Assembly: GCA_039090855.1 (NCBI GenBank)
Contig: CM077028.1
Span: forward strand, 64,981,054 to 65,045,053
DNA length: 64,000 bases
Reading direction: 5' to 3'
Source: Macrothele yani
Lineage: Eukaryota > Arthropoda > Arachnida > Araneae > Macrothelidae
Shown: positions 1 through 10,598 of the stretch, piece by piece
How the letters are laid out: every line of letters begins with the position of its first letter
How positions within the stretch are numbered: position 1 is the stretch's first letter
The notes under the pieces: generated by a model
Database searches by the model: none
Told to the model about the DNA's origin: nothing
Seen by the model: the letters and a program-made list of their open reading frames with translations, nothing else
Translations under genes and position numbers: made by a program

Positions 1-229
1 CAATAAGTTACGTAACTAGGGAAAATCCCTTTCCGAGACGAAATATTCCCTATGGCGGAAACACAGATACAGGAGTGTAAATAGAAGCATTTTCGCCATA
101 ATCTTTTGCGTCTCTTTCGATAAACTAAATGCGGGAAATGATCAAATGATCATATGTAGAGGAATTTAGGAAGGGTGTGTCTGATCCCAGGTCTTAAACA
201 ACCCTTAGAAATAGGCAGCTAGGAGATTT

Positions 230-460
230 GGGCTAGATTGCCCGATAGGAAAGAGACACGGAAGCGAAGTAGAAAGGGGGGAGAAGATGCCCTTATTTAT
301 TACCGGGGTGTTAGTACCCGCGGTCCGACGACTCAACGTACCCATCCGACGCACGTTAAGGGATCGAGCGTTCGTACCTGCCTGGGACCGAACCTGAGGT
401 CCTTTCCGTGGCAGTCACGAACGTTGCCCACTAGGTCACCGCGACCCTAAGTGCGGGAAA
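230..460 (-). mobile_element. tRNA-derived SINE (family 3), decayed
   Basis: A GC-rich patch in A+T-rich surroundings. Read on the minus strand it has a tRNA-like A-box (TGACCTAGTGGGC, about 430-445) and B-box-like GGTTCGGTCC (about 390), followed by a body resembling the insert at 47.9-48.3 kb (shared block CGTGC.TCGGA.G.GTACGTT, then a pyrimidine-rich tail). An open frame on the plus strand here shows no family resemblance and is not called. Boundaries are approximate. Confidence 0.55.
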
Positions 461-908
461 AATTTGTGCTACCGGTATCAAAATCTCTGTCTGTCGGTTT
501 ATGGGCACCATTTTATCAGCCACTACAAAAAGATCGGCATTTTTACTAGCACTCCGTTGAAGTTGCAAAATGATCAATGAACTTGTTGAAGGACGGATAT
601 TTGGATACCAGTAAAAAAGAAAAAGAATTGTACTTTTCTAGATAATTTATGCTACGTATCTTTCGCATGCCAAGATCTTTGCGGGTGTGAAATGAAACGA
701 GTCATTCGAAAGTATTTATTTCTTTACGTACAACACCCTGCACATATTCTCATCACTCACACGACCGCACCAAACCACAGTCCGGTACATACTAAGTGGA
801 ATTAAATCATAACAACAAACAATAAGGTTTATTGATTTTTGACATTAAGCTATACTTAGGTATAGTTGGATTAATGAATGTTACTGTCGTAAAACCAATG
901 AAAGAAGA

Positions 909-1137
909 GCCGGCCCGTTGGCGCAGTGGTCTAAGCAATGGCCTCTGATCATTCGTCCGAAGGGGGTCCGGGTTCGAATCCCGACGAGGCATGGATGTTG
1001 CGTGTGTCTTACGGCACTGGCTCTCTCTCTCTCTCTCTCTTCCTTGGAACAAGTGACCCTAAATTAGGGATGGGCGCCTGCTTATAACCCATTGAGTTGC
1101 TCACGCTGGTCGTTAAACCTGCAATAAAAAAAAAAAT
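909..1137 (+). mobile_element. tRNA-derived SINE (family 1), full length with target-site duplication
   Basis: This is the reference copy of the commonest repeat in the window. The tRNA-like head has A-box TGGCGCAGTGGTCTAAGC and B-box GGGTTCGAATCCC, a body with CTTACGGCACTGGCTCTC and ACCCTAAATTAGGGA, and a short A-rich tail. Direct repeats TGAAAGAAGA at 899-908 and 1138-1147 mark insertion by target-primed reverse transcription. A (CT)n expansion lies inside the body. The long gap between the boxes suggests a Leu/Ser-type tRNA ancestor (inference). Confidence 0.93.
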
Positions 1138-1197
1138 TGAAAGAAGATATGTGAGTCATAAAAGTATTTACTAAACTATGGCGGCGGTAATAGTAAG

Positions 1198-1388
1198 GTT
1201 TTTTTTTTTTTTTTTGATTGAACATTTAACGAGTACCGAGAGCAACTCGTCCCTAATTTAGGGTCACTGGTTCCAAGGAAGGGAGAGAGTCAGTGCCGTA
1301 AGACAAACATAACATCCATGCCCGGACCCTTCTCGGACGAGTGGTCATAAGCCAGCGCTTAGACCACTGCGTCACCGGGGCGGGGCGG
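1198..1388 (-). mobile_element. tRNA-derived SINE (family 1), minus strand
   Basis: Starts with a T-run (the A tail), then the reversed body and head, ending at the CCACCGGGGCGG-like head. Direct repeats TAGTAAG lie at 1191-1197 and 1389-1395. It is inserted in the same old repeat as the preceding SINE, in the opposite orientation, and is more diverged in the B-box region. Confidence 0.88.
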
Positions 1389-2099
1389 TAGTAAGTATTT
1401 GGACTGTTTTGTTTTTCGAAAACAATGTTTATTATTATTATGTATTATTCCAATTTTAACGAACGTAAGAAACGACGTTGACGCCGATGAAATGTGACGT
1501 AGCTATGAATATCTGTCAGCGTATGCGCAAGCTAAAATCTGACCTCAAGATAAAAAGAAAACTTGAATCGCAGATGTGTTAGTGAGGGGAGATTGGTACT
1601 TTTGGGCTAGGATATTACAGGTTACATCACATCGTGTTACCCATCATTTTGAAGCTCTCGTCAATAGCAAGTAATTCCCTCTCCTATAAGAGGTCGAGGG
1701 GAAGCCAAATTTTGTAAATTTTGCTACGACGTATACTTTACTAGTGTCGGGAAAAACGCATAGCATCAGAATGCATTTTTGTAATGTCTTTTATTACATT
1801 TCGCAACAGGTTATCGTAATTTACGCAGATTTCAATGAGATACCATTACGTTGGTGTAAAACGTGATAAAATAATGTTCAGCGATAGTTTAGTAAAATGT
1901 ATTGAGTGACAATGAAATTACCTTCTGCTGGGTCACTTCAGTTAACAGCATTCAAAAATCAGACTTCAACAATGGGTTTGACTACTTCCGTTACTCAGTT
2001 TCGTTGCATTGGAGTTTTTTACTTGGAATTTACATTACTGCTGTCGGGAAATGTGTATAGCATCAAAGGTTCCCCACTTTCTAGTAAAGTAGTGGAATA

Positions 2100-2745
2100 A
2101 AAGATGAGCCTACAGAAAACAAGATTGATATATACTGGCTTTTTTGATTGATATACAAGGCTTTTATTTATAAGAACTGGATATTTATGCGACAAATATT
2201 AACTTAGACAACAGATACCAAGCAAGTGTCCTATCGAGGAGAAAACTAAGGTGAATATAAAGCTTGGATGGAGTGAATTTGGAAGAATATTGCAATTTTC
2301 AAGATAACTCTTCCATTATGTCTTAAAACAAGTGTTTATGCATTTTTCCAGTTCTTACTTATGGATCGGAGACATATACCCTAACCAAAAATACATACAG
2401 AAGTTGTATTCATTTCAAAGAAACATTGAGAAATGCATGCTTGGTGAAAATCAAGAAAGATAAGAAAATTAACTCATAGATCAGGAAAGTGACAAGATTT
2501 GACGACTTCATGATAAAAGTAAAGACCCTCAAGTGGCAATGGGTTGAACATAGTAGTAGAACTGACTCTAATTGGACAACTGAACCAATAGACTGGGTAC
2601 GAAGATGCAGGAAAAGATCCAGAAAAAGACCACGAGAAGATGGTTTGATTAAGTTCAAAATCATGTTGGAGTGACCGGAAGAGAATGGGTCCAAGGCAGA
2701 GCGTTGTAGAAGTGACTTCGGAAGACTTTCGTCATTTCACTTATT
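2100..2745 (+). pseudogene. RTE-clade LINE, 3' coding fragment
   Basis: Broken frames translate to the C-terminal part of an RTE-type reverse transcriptase polyprotein: LRQQI, KLGWSEFGRI (about 2255), YGSETYTLTKN-like sequence (about 2355), VKTLKWQWVEHSSRT (about 2517) and RKRPRED (about 2620). This order (linker, KLKWQWAGH, GRP.RW) is the tail of RTE/endonuclease-reverse transcriptase proteins. It lacks the endonuclease and palm domains, so it is a dead 5'-truncated copy. Confidence 0.8.
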
Positions 2746-3092
2746 ATCATGTTGATGGTAAGTGGGATATGAAATACCTTTTTTGTTGTGTGGCTTGAAT
2801 TATACGAAAGATGATGCACATGACTATTTATGATACTTATTTTATCGCATGTTACTGCTTCTCAAAATCTGACTGAAGCAAAAAATTATTTTTATCTTTC
2901 ACTGAGTGATGATCATTTATTTTACATCTTTTGTTTCAAATAACATACAGTTTTCCCACTAGGAGGCATCGATGCATATGCTGTTTCTCTCGCTGTCTGT
3001 TCTTCCGTAAGCCCCATTTCATAAACTCTTTTGGGGTCATATATTTATACCGCCAAGAGGTGTAGATGGATATACAAGGCTGTAGATGGATA
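2746..3092. other. No recognised feature
   Basis: A+T-rich sequence between the LINE fragment and the next DNA transposon. A short direct repeat (TGTAGATGGATAT) occurs just before the transposon's left end. Nothing else is visible. Confidence 0.5.
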
Positions 3093-4427
3093 TAAAGGGT
3101 GCGGAAGCGCTGATAGCGTGTTAATAAAATCGCACCGTAAGCGAATAAATGTTTTTTTTATTTATTACTCTCTATGTCAAATAGTAGTTACAAATGTGCC
3201 ATTGATCAGTCAATGTTTGAATAGGACCCATGACAAATGGCTGGCCCGCTGCACCACACATTCTTCTAAGCGGCGTTGGAAGGAGTCCACCCCTCGTCGT
3301 AACATATCGCCAGGGATATTGGTGACGTCAGCTCTAATACGACCTTTCAATTACAATATGGTGGCACAACGTGTTTGGAAGACGTCTTGCTTGAGTTACC
3401 TACATAAGAAAAAAACAGCACATGTTAGAACGGGGGACTGGATCAGCCAAGGGATGTCACCATAACGAGAAATCAATCTCCGGGGAAAGGTCTGTCATAA
3501 AAAATGGATGCATATGCGGACCGTGTGCGCGCTCGCCCCGTCGTGTTGGAACCATAAATGGTCCATATCCCCGTTCTTCATCCGTAATTGAGGCAACAAG
3601 ATGTCTTGTAACATCCGTAGATAACGTTCACTGGTGACAGTTCATCGTCCTCGAAAAAATACGGCCCGATAACTCCAAAGGAAGCAACTTGACACCAGAC
3701 AGTGACACGGGCGCTGTGCAAGGGCTTGATGTGCAGTTGACCCGGGTTTACATCACTCCAATAACGCACAATTTGTTTATTCACCGAACCACATAACTCG
3801 AAGTGTGCTTCGTCTGACATAATCAAGGTGTGTAACATCTGTGGATTTTCACGGAGGAGATCACACATGGTTGTGCAAAACTTTTCGCGTGCAACCAAAT
3901 CTTGAGGCTTAATTTCGTGCACAATTTGGAGCTTATAAGGGTCAAAATGGAGATCCTCATGCAATATTGTCCTGAATGAGCGATCGGAAACGTGCAAAGC
4001 TCTAGAGGTTTGCCGAGGAGATCTTTTAGGGCTTCTCAAGGTTGCCGTACGAACATTTTCAATCATTTTCGGTGTCCGCACAGTCCTTTCACTAGCTCCT
4101 GGTTTACGATTACAAGCCGATGCTGTTAATCTAAAGGAACTCACCCACCTTGTAATGGTGCGACAATCTGGAACATTCCCATGACGTCCCATATTGAAAT
4201 GTCGCCTGAATAGACGTTGTGTAGCAACTACAGAATCGTCATTCTTGAAATACATACGTTTTCAACAGAGAAGGCACGATGCTGAGCCTTCCAGTTCGCC
4301 ATGTCGAACAAAAAGCAAAATGGCAGCTCATTGGCATAAGAACGCCGCGTGAACGGGCGCGCATTGATACATGACGTCATTGTACGACACGCTGCAAGTT
4401 ACCCTATGAACGCTGCCGCACCCTGTA
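3093..4427 (-). mobile_element. Rosa-like/DUF4817-type mariner element with TIRs
   Basis: Terminal inverted repeats of 24 bp are visible at 3093-3116 and 4404-4427 (TAAAGGGTGCGG.AGCG on the left, the reverse complement of TACAGGGTGCGGCAGCG on the right), about five mismatches apart. A TA dinucleotide lies at both ends, fitting TA target duplication in the IS630-Tc1-mariner superfamily. The transposase occupies most of the element on the minus strand. Confidence 0.85.
3210..4302 (-). pseudogene. Transposase pseudogene (rosa-like, DDD type)
   Basis: The start is ATG at 4302 (MANWKAQHRAFSVE), giving about 360 codons, the usual size for this group. A one- or two-base frameshift falls after FSVE, then the frame stays open to about 3578: an HTH region (RTITRWVSSFRLT, SPRQTSRALHVSDRSF), then the catalytic block MSDEAHFEL, first Asp in SDE. 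A second frameshift near 3580-3640 moves the reading to WFQHDGASAHT (second Asp). The third motif reads SPVLTCAVFFL, so the third Asp is lost. The C-terminus (NIPGDMLRR..DSFQRRLEEC) is recognisable to a stop at 3210. Inactive. Confidence 0.88.
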
Positions 4428-4454
4428 GTTGCTTACATCTTACCCCTTCCTAAA

Positions 4455-4650
4455 ATACTGTTAAGCAGTGGCCCAGGATGCAGCTTTTTGAATTCTCTTT
4501 CAGTTAGGTTTCGGTTCGAAACCTGAAGCAAAACATGAGTGATGTGTTTGTACTTTCTGCTTAGGCTTACACCCCACCTGCACCCCATCAGTGGCCCCAA
4601 ATTAAAGACGAACGCCTCCTTGTATCCTTATGTGTTTTAGGGTTTTTTAA
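4455..4650 (+). mobile_element. SINE (family 1), very degenerate
   Basis: Traces of the family-1 SINE in the right order: a B-box-like GGTTCGAAACC, GTGTTTGTACTT.CTGC, CAGTGGCCCCAAATTAAAGACG and a terminal T/A-rich end. No target duplication is recognisable. Confidence 0.5.
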
Positions 4651-5903
4651 CTGTCTTTGCGAATAATGTCGACTGGAAAAAATGCATTTGTATGTGATAT
4701 CTGTCTTGACAAACATTTATTTATATTTCCACATTCTAACGATGCTCAGTTTTTCCACTATGGTATATGTAAAATTAAATTTTTATTTGCAGCCATATCT
4801 CCTCTTCTAAAAGTCCGGATGGGAAAATTCATTTTGTGTTGGATAATTCCAGCTATGAGAAAAGTTCCGCTTCAGTTTCTACTTTTTTATCATGCGTAGT
4901 TCTACCGACAGATTGGGTAAGTGTATATTTCAATTTGCGACGACATCTTCCTTTGTGCAAATGTGAATGTAAAGATCCATTTTTGATCTGATAGTTTTTC
5001 AAAAGAGCGAACGTTTTGCGTAAATTATCTGCTTTTCGTAACTCAAATTTTTTCCACTAGGAGACGTAAGTAGTTTATTTTTTTAGAAATATACCTTTGC
5101 TCTCAAAGTCCTCCTAAAAATCAATTCTGCGTCGTACACCATCCACTAAAACCAACAGTTTTCTTGCCAGTCGCCAACCACTCACACCCGAGCCTGGCGA
5201 TTATTCGAATGTGTCTCGCTAGTGGTAAACTGTTTATTGCTCAAACTAAAATTAAAAAGAGAAGACAAAACATAATTTTATCTCACTCGATTTGATCCTT
5301 TATTGCCTTTTACACCCGATCATTTGGTGTTATATTTCTTGTTTACAGTTAATTTCAGTATTGGGAACACGCACAAATGAAAGATGAATCTTAAATATGA
5401 CTGTAGTGGCATTTTCTGGTAGGAGTAGAACTATATTTGTTATTTAGAAACTCCTGAAATGACGTTCCTCCTATCTGTGTTCACGACAAAGGAACAGAGA
5501 CATGTTGGTGGATTTCTGTCGTACCGGAATACCACACCATTTAACGTTTGTCATCATACAGACGTGCCAATTTACTCAGTGCGAATATTGAGTAACGAAA
5601 TCTTTTTAAGGCTATGCAAAGTTTCAAGCAGTGGCAAAAATATTATTGTCTGTCTAATATAGTAAGTACTTTTTAATCTGATTTCGCTGACCAGCGCCTC
5701 TCCGAAAGAGCTTCTTTGGGAAATGGATATTTTTTTAAAGAGCTAGTTAAAACAATTCAAAGCTTGGATAACATATATTCATATCGGAAATTGGCTAAGC
5801 TCATTCAACTGGCTTATTTCCCTTCAAAAATTAGGTTAAATATGAATTTTTGAGATAGTTCAATAAGTAATGTACTGAATTTGTATGATACAATCAACGA
5901 GAC
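4651..5903. other. No recognised feature
   Basis: About 1.25 kb of A+T-rich sequence. The open frames at 4657-4899 and 5459-5662 are short and show no family motif or splice-flanked pattern I can defend. Confidence 0.5.
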
Positions 5904-6331
5904 TTAAGGTGGGCATCAAGTAATTTTGCTTCCTATACTTTTAATGCGTTCTCAAAGATGACAATTAATGCGTTCTCAAAGATGAAAATTTGAACATCGA
6001 TTAAAATAGCTTCATTTTATAACTTGGAATACTTAATATTTTCTAAAACATAACCACAATTATGCAATCCAACATTTGTCTATTGACGTCATCAAAGTAC
6101 AGGTCGCGCCATCTTTTTTTGGTTTCAACACCACCGAAGGAAAAGTTATTGATTTTTAATATAATTATGGTTATGTTTTAGAAAATATTAAGTATTCCAA
6201 GTTACAAAATGAAGATATTTTAATCGATGTTCAAATTTTCATCCTTGGGAACGCATTAATTGTGAAAAAAATGTGTACAGAAATTTTTCCATTGGAAGTA
6301 TAGGACGCAAAATTACTTGACGTCCACCTCA
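5904..6331. mobile_element. Foldback MITE, TTAA-associated family, copy a
   Basis: Long inverted arms (about 190 bp each) surround a unique core containing CATTTGTCTATTGACGTCAT and AGGTCGCGCCATCTT. The ends are GGTGGGCATCAAGTAATTTT on the left and its inverse on the right. The left flank is TTAA and the right flank TCAA. A short internal direct repeat (TTAATGCGTTCTCAAAGATGA, twice near 5940-5985) is private to this copy. No coding capacity. Confidence 0.85.
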
Positions 6332-7194
6332 AAAAGAAACTAAAAGTTATCGGAAAGCACACAAGATAATTAAGATATTGGGAGATTTTCCACAGAAGTT
6401 TCGGCTTCCTGAAAGAATTAAGTTTGCATTAAAATAATTATTTGCGAATAGTTGGACGCTTTCTTTCTATAAAAGATAAGAGACTTATGATTGGTAATTT
6501 TTTTAGTACATTAAAGTCATATATTTCTCTACTAAGTGAAGAAGGGCGAAATATGAAGATCGATCTTCAGATTTAACGACAAAGAGTTTGAATCGATGAA
6601 TGTTGCTCATTATTAAGTTTGAAATCAAGGACTATTATATGAAGCTATCCTTTAAAAACAAATAAAAATTTTATATTTGAGAGAAATTTTAATGCGAATC
6701 CTTAATAGTGTTTACTGGTGATAAAAGAATGACAGAATTAACTTGAAAACACGGAAATTTATTGATACGAATAGAATATCCCCGATTTTCGTTCGAGTGT
6801 GTCCTGGATAGTATAATGGTAATAAGATTCGAAAGTTACTTACTACCTGACATAGTTGAGCAGATTCTGATTTAGCGTGTGAAAACGACGAAAAAGAAAC
6901 TGAGGTTGTAAGCGATAATGTTGCATTGTCGCTTACAACCGCAGTTTCTTTTTCGAGTATAGCCATACTTTCCGTAACTAGCCCTTTGTGATTTCTGACT
7001 GTTTATTCAAAATTCGAAGGGAACATGGGACTGAATTTGATATTGCGAATGTAAAGAGTATCCATTTTATTGGCGATGAACGTACGTAGAACATTGTACG
7101 TTGCTGTAAAGTAAATATTTCAAATTACAGGAAAAGTGCTTCGGGTTTCCCGTTGAATCTACAGAAAAATAGGACCACACAACAACTTGCTTCG
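6332..7194. other. No gene; contains one hairpin
   Basis: A+T-rich sequence with no recognisable gene apart from the near-perfect inverted repeat at 6889-6955, listed separately. Confidence 0.5.
6889..6955. repeat. Near-perfect hairpin, 32-bp arms, 3-nt spacer
   Basis: Arms at 6889-6920 and 6924-6955 pair with two mismatches (30/32) around TTG. The arm core is GAAACTG.GGTTGTAAGCGA. It could be a template-switch quasipalindrome, a short foldback element or a hairpin RNA source; the sequence alone does not decide. Confidence 0.8.
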
Positions 7195-8130
7195 AGAACT
7201 TCTGAAATTCTAGATGACATTATATCTCCTAAACTCTTCAGTGCCACATAGCAAAATCAAAATGTATTTCAATCATTGAACTGGAAAAACATGGGAATAA
7301 AAATTAATAGATATTATATAAATCACCTTCGTTTTGCTGATGACCTAGTCATTTTTGTAATTGCGCCATAAAACCTGCAGAGTATGATTTAAAACTTGCT
7401 GACAAGAGTAAAGAAGTGGGATTAAAAATGAATTCTCAGAAAACAAACCTGATGTACAATGCTTTTAAAAGAAATAAAGATTTATCGATTGATGAGCAAA
7501 AGTTGAGATAGCCGATGCCTACATTTACCTTGGACAACAGATATCACGCGAGAATCACATTGATAAAGAAATTAATCGGCGTATAAAACTTGGTTGGAGA
7601 GCTTTTGGAAGAAACAGGACAATTTTCAAGAGCAATATATCATTGTCTTAAAAGGACAGTGTTCAATCAGTGCATCCTTCCAGTCCCTTACATACGGAGC
7701 AGAGATATGGACCTTAACTAAAAAAAGACATACAAAGACTGCGGACAACTGAAAGAGGCATGGAGAGAAGCATGTTTGGTGTAACCAGGAAAGATAAGAT
7801 CTCATGGATGAGGAATATCACAAGAGTGGAAGATATCCTGATTAGAGGAAAATCCCTGAAATGGCAACGGGCTAGACATATTGCCAGAAGAACGGACACC
7901 GATGAACAAACGAAATTTTAGACTAGATATTAAGAGACAGGAAAAGACCCAGAAGAAGACCACATGGTAGATGGGTGGATGAAATTCGAAAGTATGCGGG
8001 AGCAACATGGAGGAGACTGGCACAAGACAGACCGTTGTGGAAGAAACTTGGGGAAACCTTCATCCAGTAGCAGATTGATAATGGTTGACAATGATTATAT
8101 ATATATGCTGTATATCCTAATATATAATTT
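7195..8130 (+). pseudogene. RTE-clade LINE, 3' part of reverse transcriptase
   Basis: Broken frames give, in order: ISPKLFSAT (about 7220), LNWKNMGIKIN, HLRFADDLVIF (about 7328; the FADD catalytic motif of reverse transcriptase), SLTYGAEIWTLTKK (about 7680), RVEDILIRGKSLKWQRARHIARRTD (split across frames, 7826-7900) and GETF-like C-terminal remnants. The 3' end runs into a TA-rich tail (8093-8130), fitting the simple 3' tails of RTE elements. Many stops. Same family as the copy at 41.8-44.0 kb. Confidence 0.86.
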
Positions 8131-8197
8131 GATAGAGTCCTCCTCCTCCGTGCCACTTTTTAAGTCGTCATAGCAACAACCGAGAAACAAATGTTTG

Positions 8198-8355
8198 TGA
8201 CGTCACGCTTTGCTTTTCGTGTTTTCGTGTAGGTGACGTCATATCCTGCACGCGTACAGTCTACGCGTATATGACTTTGTTTTATTGTCACAGCAGCAAA
8301 GAACACAGCTGCTGCTGTGACGTCATCTGATCCAAATCATTCTCACATGACGTCA
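8198..8355. promoter_or_regulatory. Cluster of four TGACGTCA palindromes
   Basis: Perfect TGACGTCA octamers (the CRE/ATF-type binding site) lie at 8198-8205, 8234-8241, 8318-8325 and 8348-8355, a density far above chance for an 8-mer. The cluster also has CAGCAGC/GCTGCTG inverted triplets around 8291-8316 and sits about 300 bp upstream of the Helitron-like frame at 8665. Whether it is that element's promoter or a host element is inference. Confidence 0.5.
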
Positions 8356-8664
8356 GAGATGGGGTACGTCACACAGTCAACTCTTTAGAGATTCGAAAAA
8401 CTTTACGTAAGAATTTTGGTTCTACTTCATATACCCTTGATATGCTTTATTACGCTGTTTAACAAAAAAAGACGAACATTTATATCTGTGTTATCCGTAA
8501 CCGTTCCTGTTTAATGTTTTGTTTACATCTTTTTCCTTTCGTTCGAAGTTAGTTTTTTTTTTTTCGGGTGTGTGCGATTCGAAGTAATTTAATTCATATT
8601 GTGGTTCATTTGTCTCCAAAAATTGACTTTGTTTAGCGCGAGTTTTAACAACAACACTACAAAT

Positions 8665-9350
8665 ATGCCTTCTAAACGGAAAAAATCTGATGAGAAAGTA
8701 GCTTTCCAGAAGGAAGCAGCAAAAAGACGAAAGGCGGAGCAAGAAAGGGCCCGTCGGGAAAGTATGTCTTCTGTGCAAAGAGAATGCGATCGGAATCTTC
8801 ATCGCGCAGCAAATATGACTCCTCAGCAAATTGAACGAAGTCGGGAACTACACCGAATTACAAACATTACGTCGGAATAAATTGCACAAGGTCGCGAACG
8901 ACATCAGATTGCAGACATGTCACAAGCGCAAATATTACGGCACAGACGTGGTGTTGCAGTCCGCCGACAAAATCCACGAACTAGAAACCAAGCTGTTCTT
9001 GACGCAGTTGACATTGTAGAACTAAATGTAGACGCTCATAACTGTGGTTCCATGACAGTATTTGCGAATTTTGTCATGCAAAGCATTTTGCGGCAGAACA
9101 GCCATCTGACAAACTTTTTACGCAATGCTGTCATAAACGCAAAGTAAAATTAAATGTTATAAAATCAGTCCCTATTATTCAGCAGTTCATGAAAGGGCAG
9201 CAACAATATTCGAAAAAAATTTATGAACAGCATAAGATCAATAAATAGCGCTTTTGGCGTTTGCTTCCATGGGAGCTAATATTGCTCCGCCTCCTGGATA
9301 CGGTCACCATTATTTCCGAATTAATGGACAAATTTACCATCGAACAAAAT
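8665..9350 (+). pseudogene. Helitron Rep/helicase, N-terminal fragment
   Basis: Starts at ATG 8665 with a basic region and two or three imperfect copies of an R..HR.A-type repeat (HRAANMTPQQIERSRE, HRITN, HQIADMSQAQILR). One in-frame stop falls at 8878-8880. After a frameshift near 9065 come the zinc-knuckle-like CEFCHAKHFAAE and TQCCHKRKVKL, then SVPIIQQFMKG. Another shift precedes ANIAPPPGYGHHYFRINGQI, the conserved block just before YHR in Helitron proteins. The Rep nuclease and helicase domains are absent: the frame ends where a Tc1 fragment begins at about 9351. Confidence 0.82.
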
Positions 9351-10222
9351 GAGAGTTTAGCAGTGGTCGTCCACGAGCAACCACGGCGGCGGACGACCGG
9401 TATATCATCCTACAGGCGAGAAGAGACAGACGGCAGACAGCGGGAGAAATCGCAAGGCACATGCAACGGACAACTGGACGTCCGTTATCGCGTTTTACCG
9501 TGGCCAGGAGGCTGCATAAAGGTGATTTATTTGCACAACGACCAGTACGGTGTATGCCATTAAAGCCTGCTCACCAGAGACGGTGATTTCTGGGTTGCCA
9601 GGAACACAAGAACTGGACACATCAGCAATGTGGTCGAGTTCTCTTTACGGATGAGAGCCGATTTAGTCTGACGAGCGATTCTGGACGTATACACATCTGG
9701 AGAGAGCAGGGAACACGCAATCACACCTCCAACATCATCGAAAGGGACCGGTATGGTGGTGGCGGAGTTCTCGTTTGGGGCGGTATCATGCTTGGTAGCC
9801 ATACTGACCTCCACATCTTCCAAGGAGGTTCAGTCAATGGTGTCCGCAATTGTACCGAGGTTCTCCTGCCTCATGTGCGTCTGTTTAGAGGTGCTGTGGG
9901 TCATGAGTTCCTCTTCATGGACGAGAACGCTACACCGCATTGTACAGTGGCTGTCGCAGAGCTGTTGGAGAGTGAAGATGTTTAACGCATGGATTGGTCC
10001 GCAAGGTCCCGGGACCTAAATACAATCGAACACGTGTGGGACCTTCTCGATAGACGCTTGGCAGCACGTCACCAGCCGCCAGCAACGATTACGCAGCTGC
10101 GATTGGCGCTACAAGAGGAATGGGCCGCGATGCCTCAACAGCTCCTTGACAACCTCGTCCTCAGCATGGACAGACGTTGTAAATCCTGCAACGCAGTCAG
10201 GGGTGAGCATATCCCCTACTAA
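9351..10222 (+). pseudogene. Tc1-like transposase, N-terminally truncated pseudogene
   Basis: Begins inside the second helix-turn-helix segment (SGRPRATTAADDRYI in a shifted frame) and continues through RRETAGEIARH-like, FTDESRFSL-like (about 9648; first Asp), the DENAT-type second-Asp motif (about 9920) and MDWSARSRDLNTIEHVWD (about 9989; Glu of DD34E). It ends NAVRGEHIPY at the stop at 10,222. Several frameshifts separate the blocks. Compared with the 27-kb copy, the first ~90 codons are missing. Inactive. Confidence 0.86.
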
Positions 10223-10469
10223 GACTGGATTTTTCTTGGCAGCCTTCTGTCACATGGACGTTTCTGTCTCCTGTCCAGTTGTGCTCGAAGCTACCTTTTC
10301 AATAAAGTGCCTTTGCATCCTTTGGATTCCTTGTTTGGACGGTTTTGCTCACTTGTCCCATATTGTTACATCTCGAGGATCTTATGGTATGATTCGAGTC
10401 GATGTGGAGCACTTCTGCACGACATTACATTCGAAAAACCGTCTCGTCCTTAATTTTTGCACGCCAGTG
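9351..10469 (+). mobile_element. Tc1-like element A, 5'-truncated
   Basis: The 3' part of the Tc1 family represented by a longer copy at 26.5-27.8 kb. The right terminus is CGCCAGTG ending at 10,469 followed by TA, inverse of the CACTGGCG start of the other copy at 26,475. The left terminus is missing: it begins abruptly at about 9351 (GAGAGTTTAGCAGTGG), joined to Helitron coding sequence. Confidence 0.84.
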
Positions 10470-10598
10470 TATGTGCATCATCCTACAGCGGCAGCTATTG
10501 ATAGAGTTGAGGGAAGAGTGCGAGCGTGAGTTTGTTTCTGATTTTCATGCTGAGAGGCTTTGTACGTATTTTTTATTTAGCGAAACATTGGCAAAAAA

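Larger units (their letters stand above)
620..1925 (+). repeat. Interspersed repeat/inverted duplication, copy 1 (two SINEs inside)
   Basis: With the SINEs at 909-1137 and 1198-1388 removed, the remaining ~0.87 kb aligns over its whole length, in inverted orientation, to 45,560-49,890 once three insertions are removed there. Shared blocks include GTATCTT.GCATG.CAAGA near 655, CACTAAGTGGAATT near 795, GAATG.ATTTTTGTAATG near 1770 and GATAGTTTAGTA near 1885. No protein motif is visible. It may be an old unknown transposon or a duplicated genomic segment. Confidence 0.75.

Noticed and set aside
238..450. 70-codon basic open frame
   Set aside because: It is the antisense of a decayed tRNA-derived SINE.
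6889..6955. microRNA precursor
   Set aside because: The arms are too perfectly paired and the loop is only 3 nt, unlike a typical animal pre-miRNA; kept as a hairpin only.
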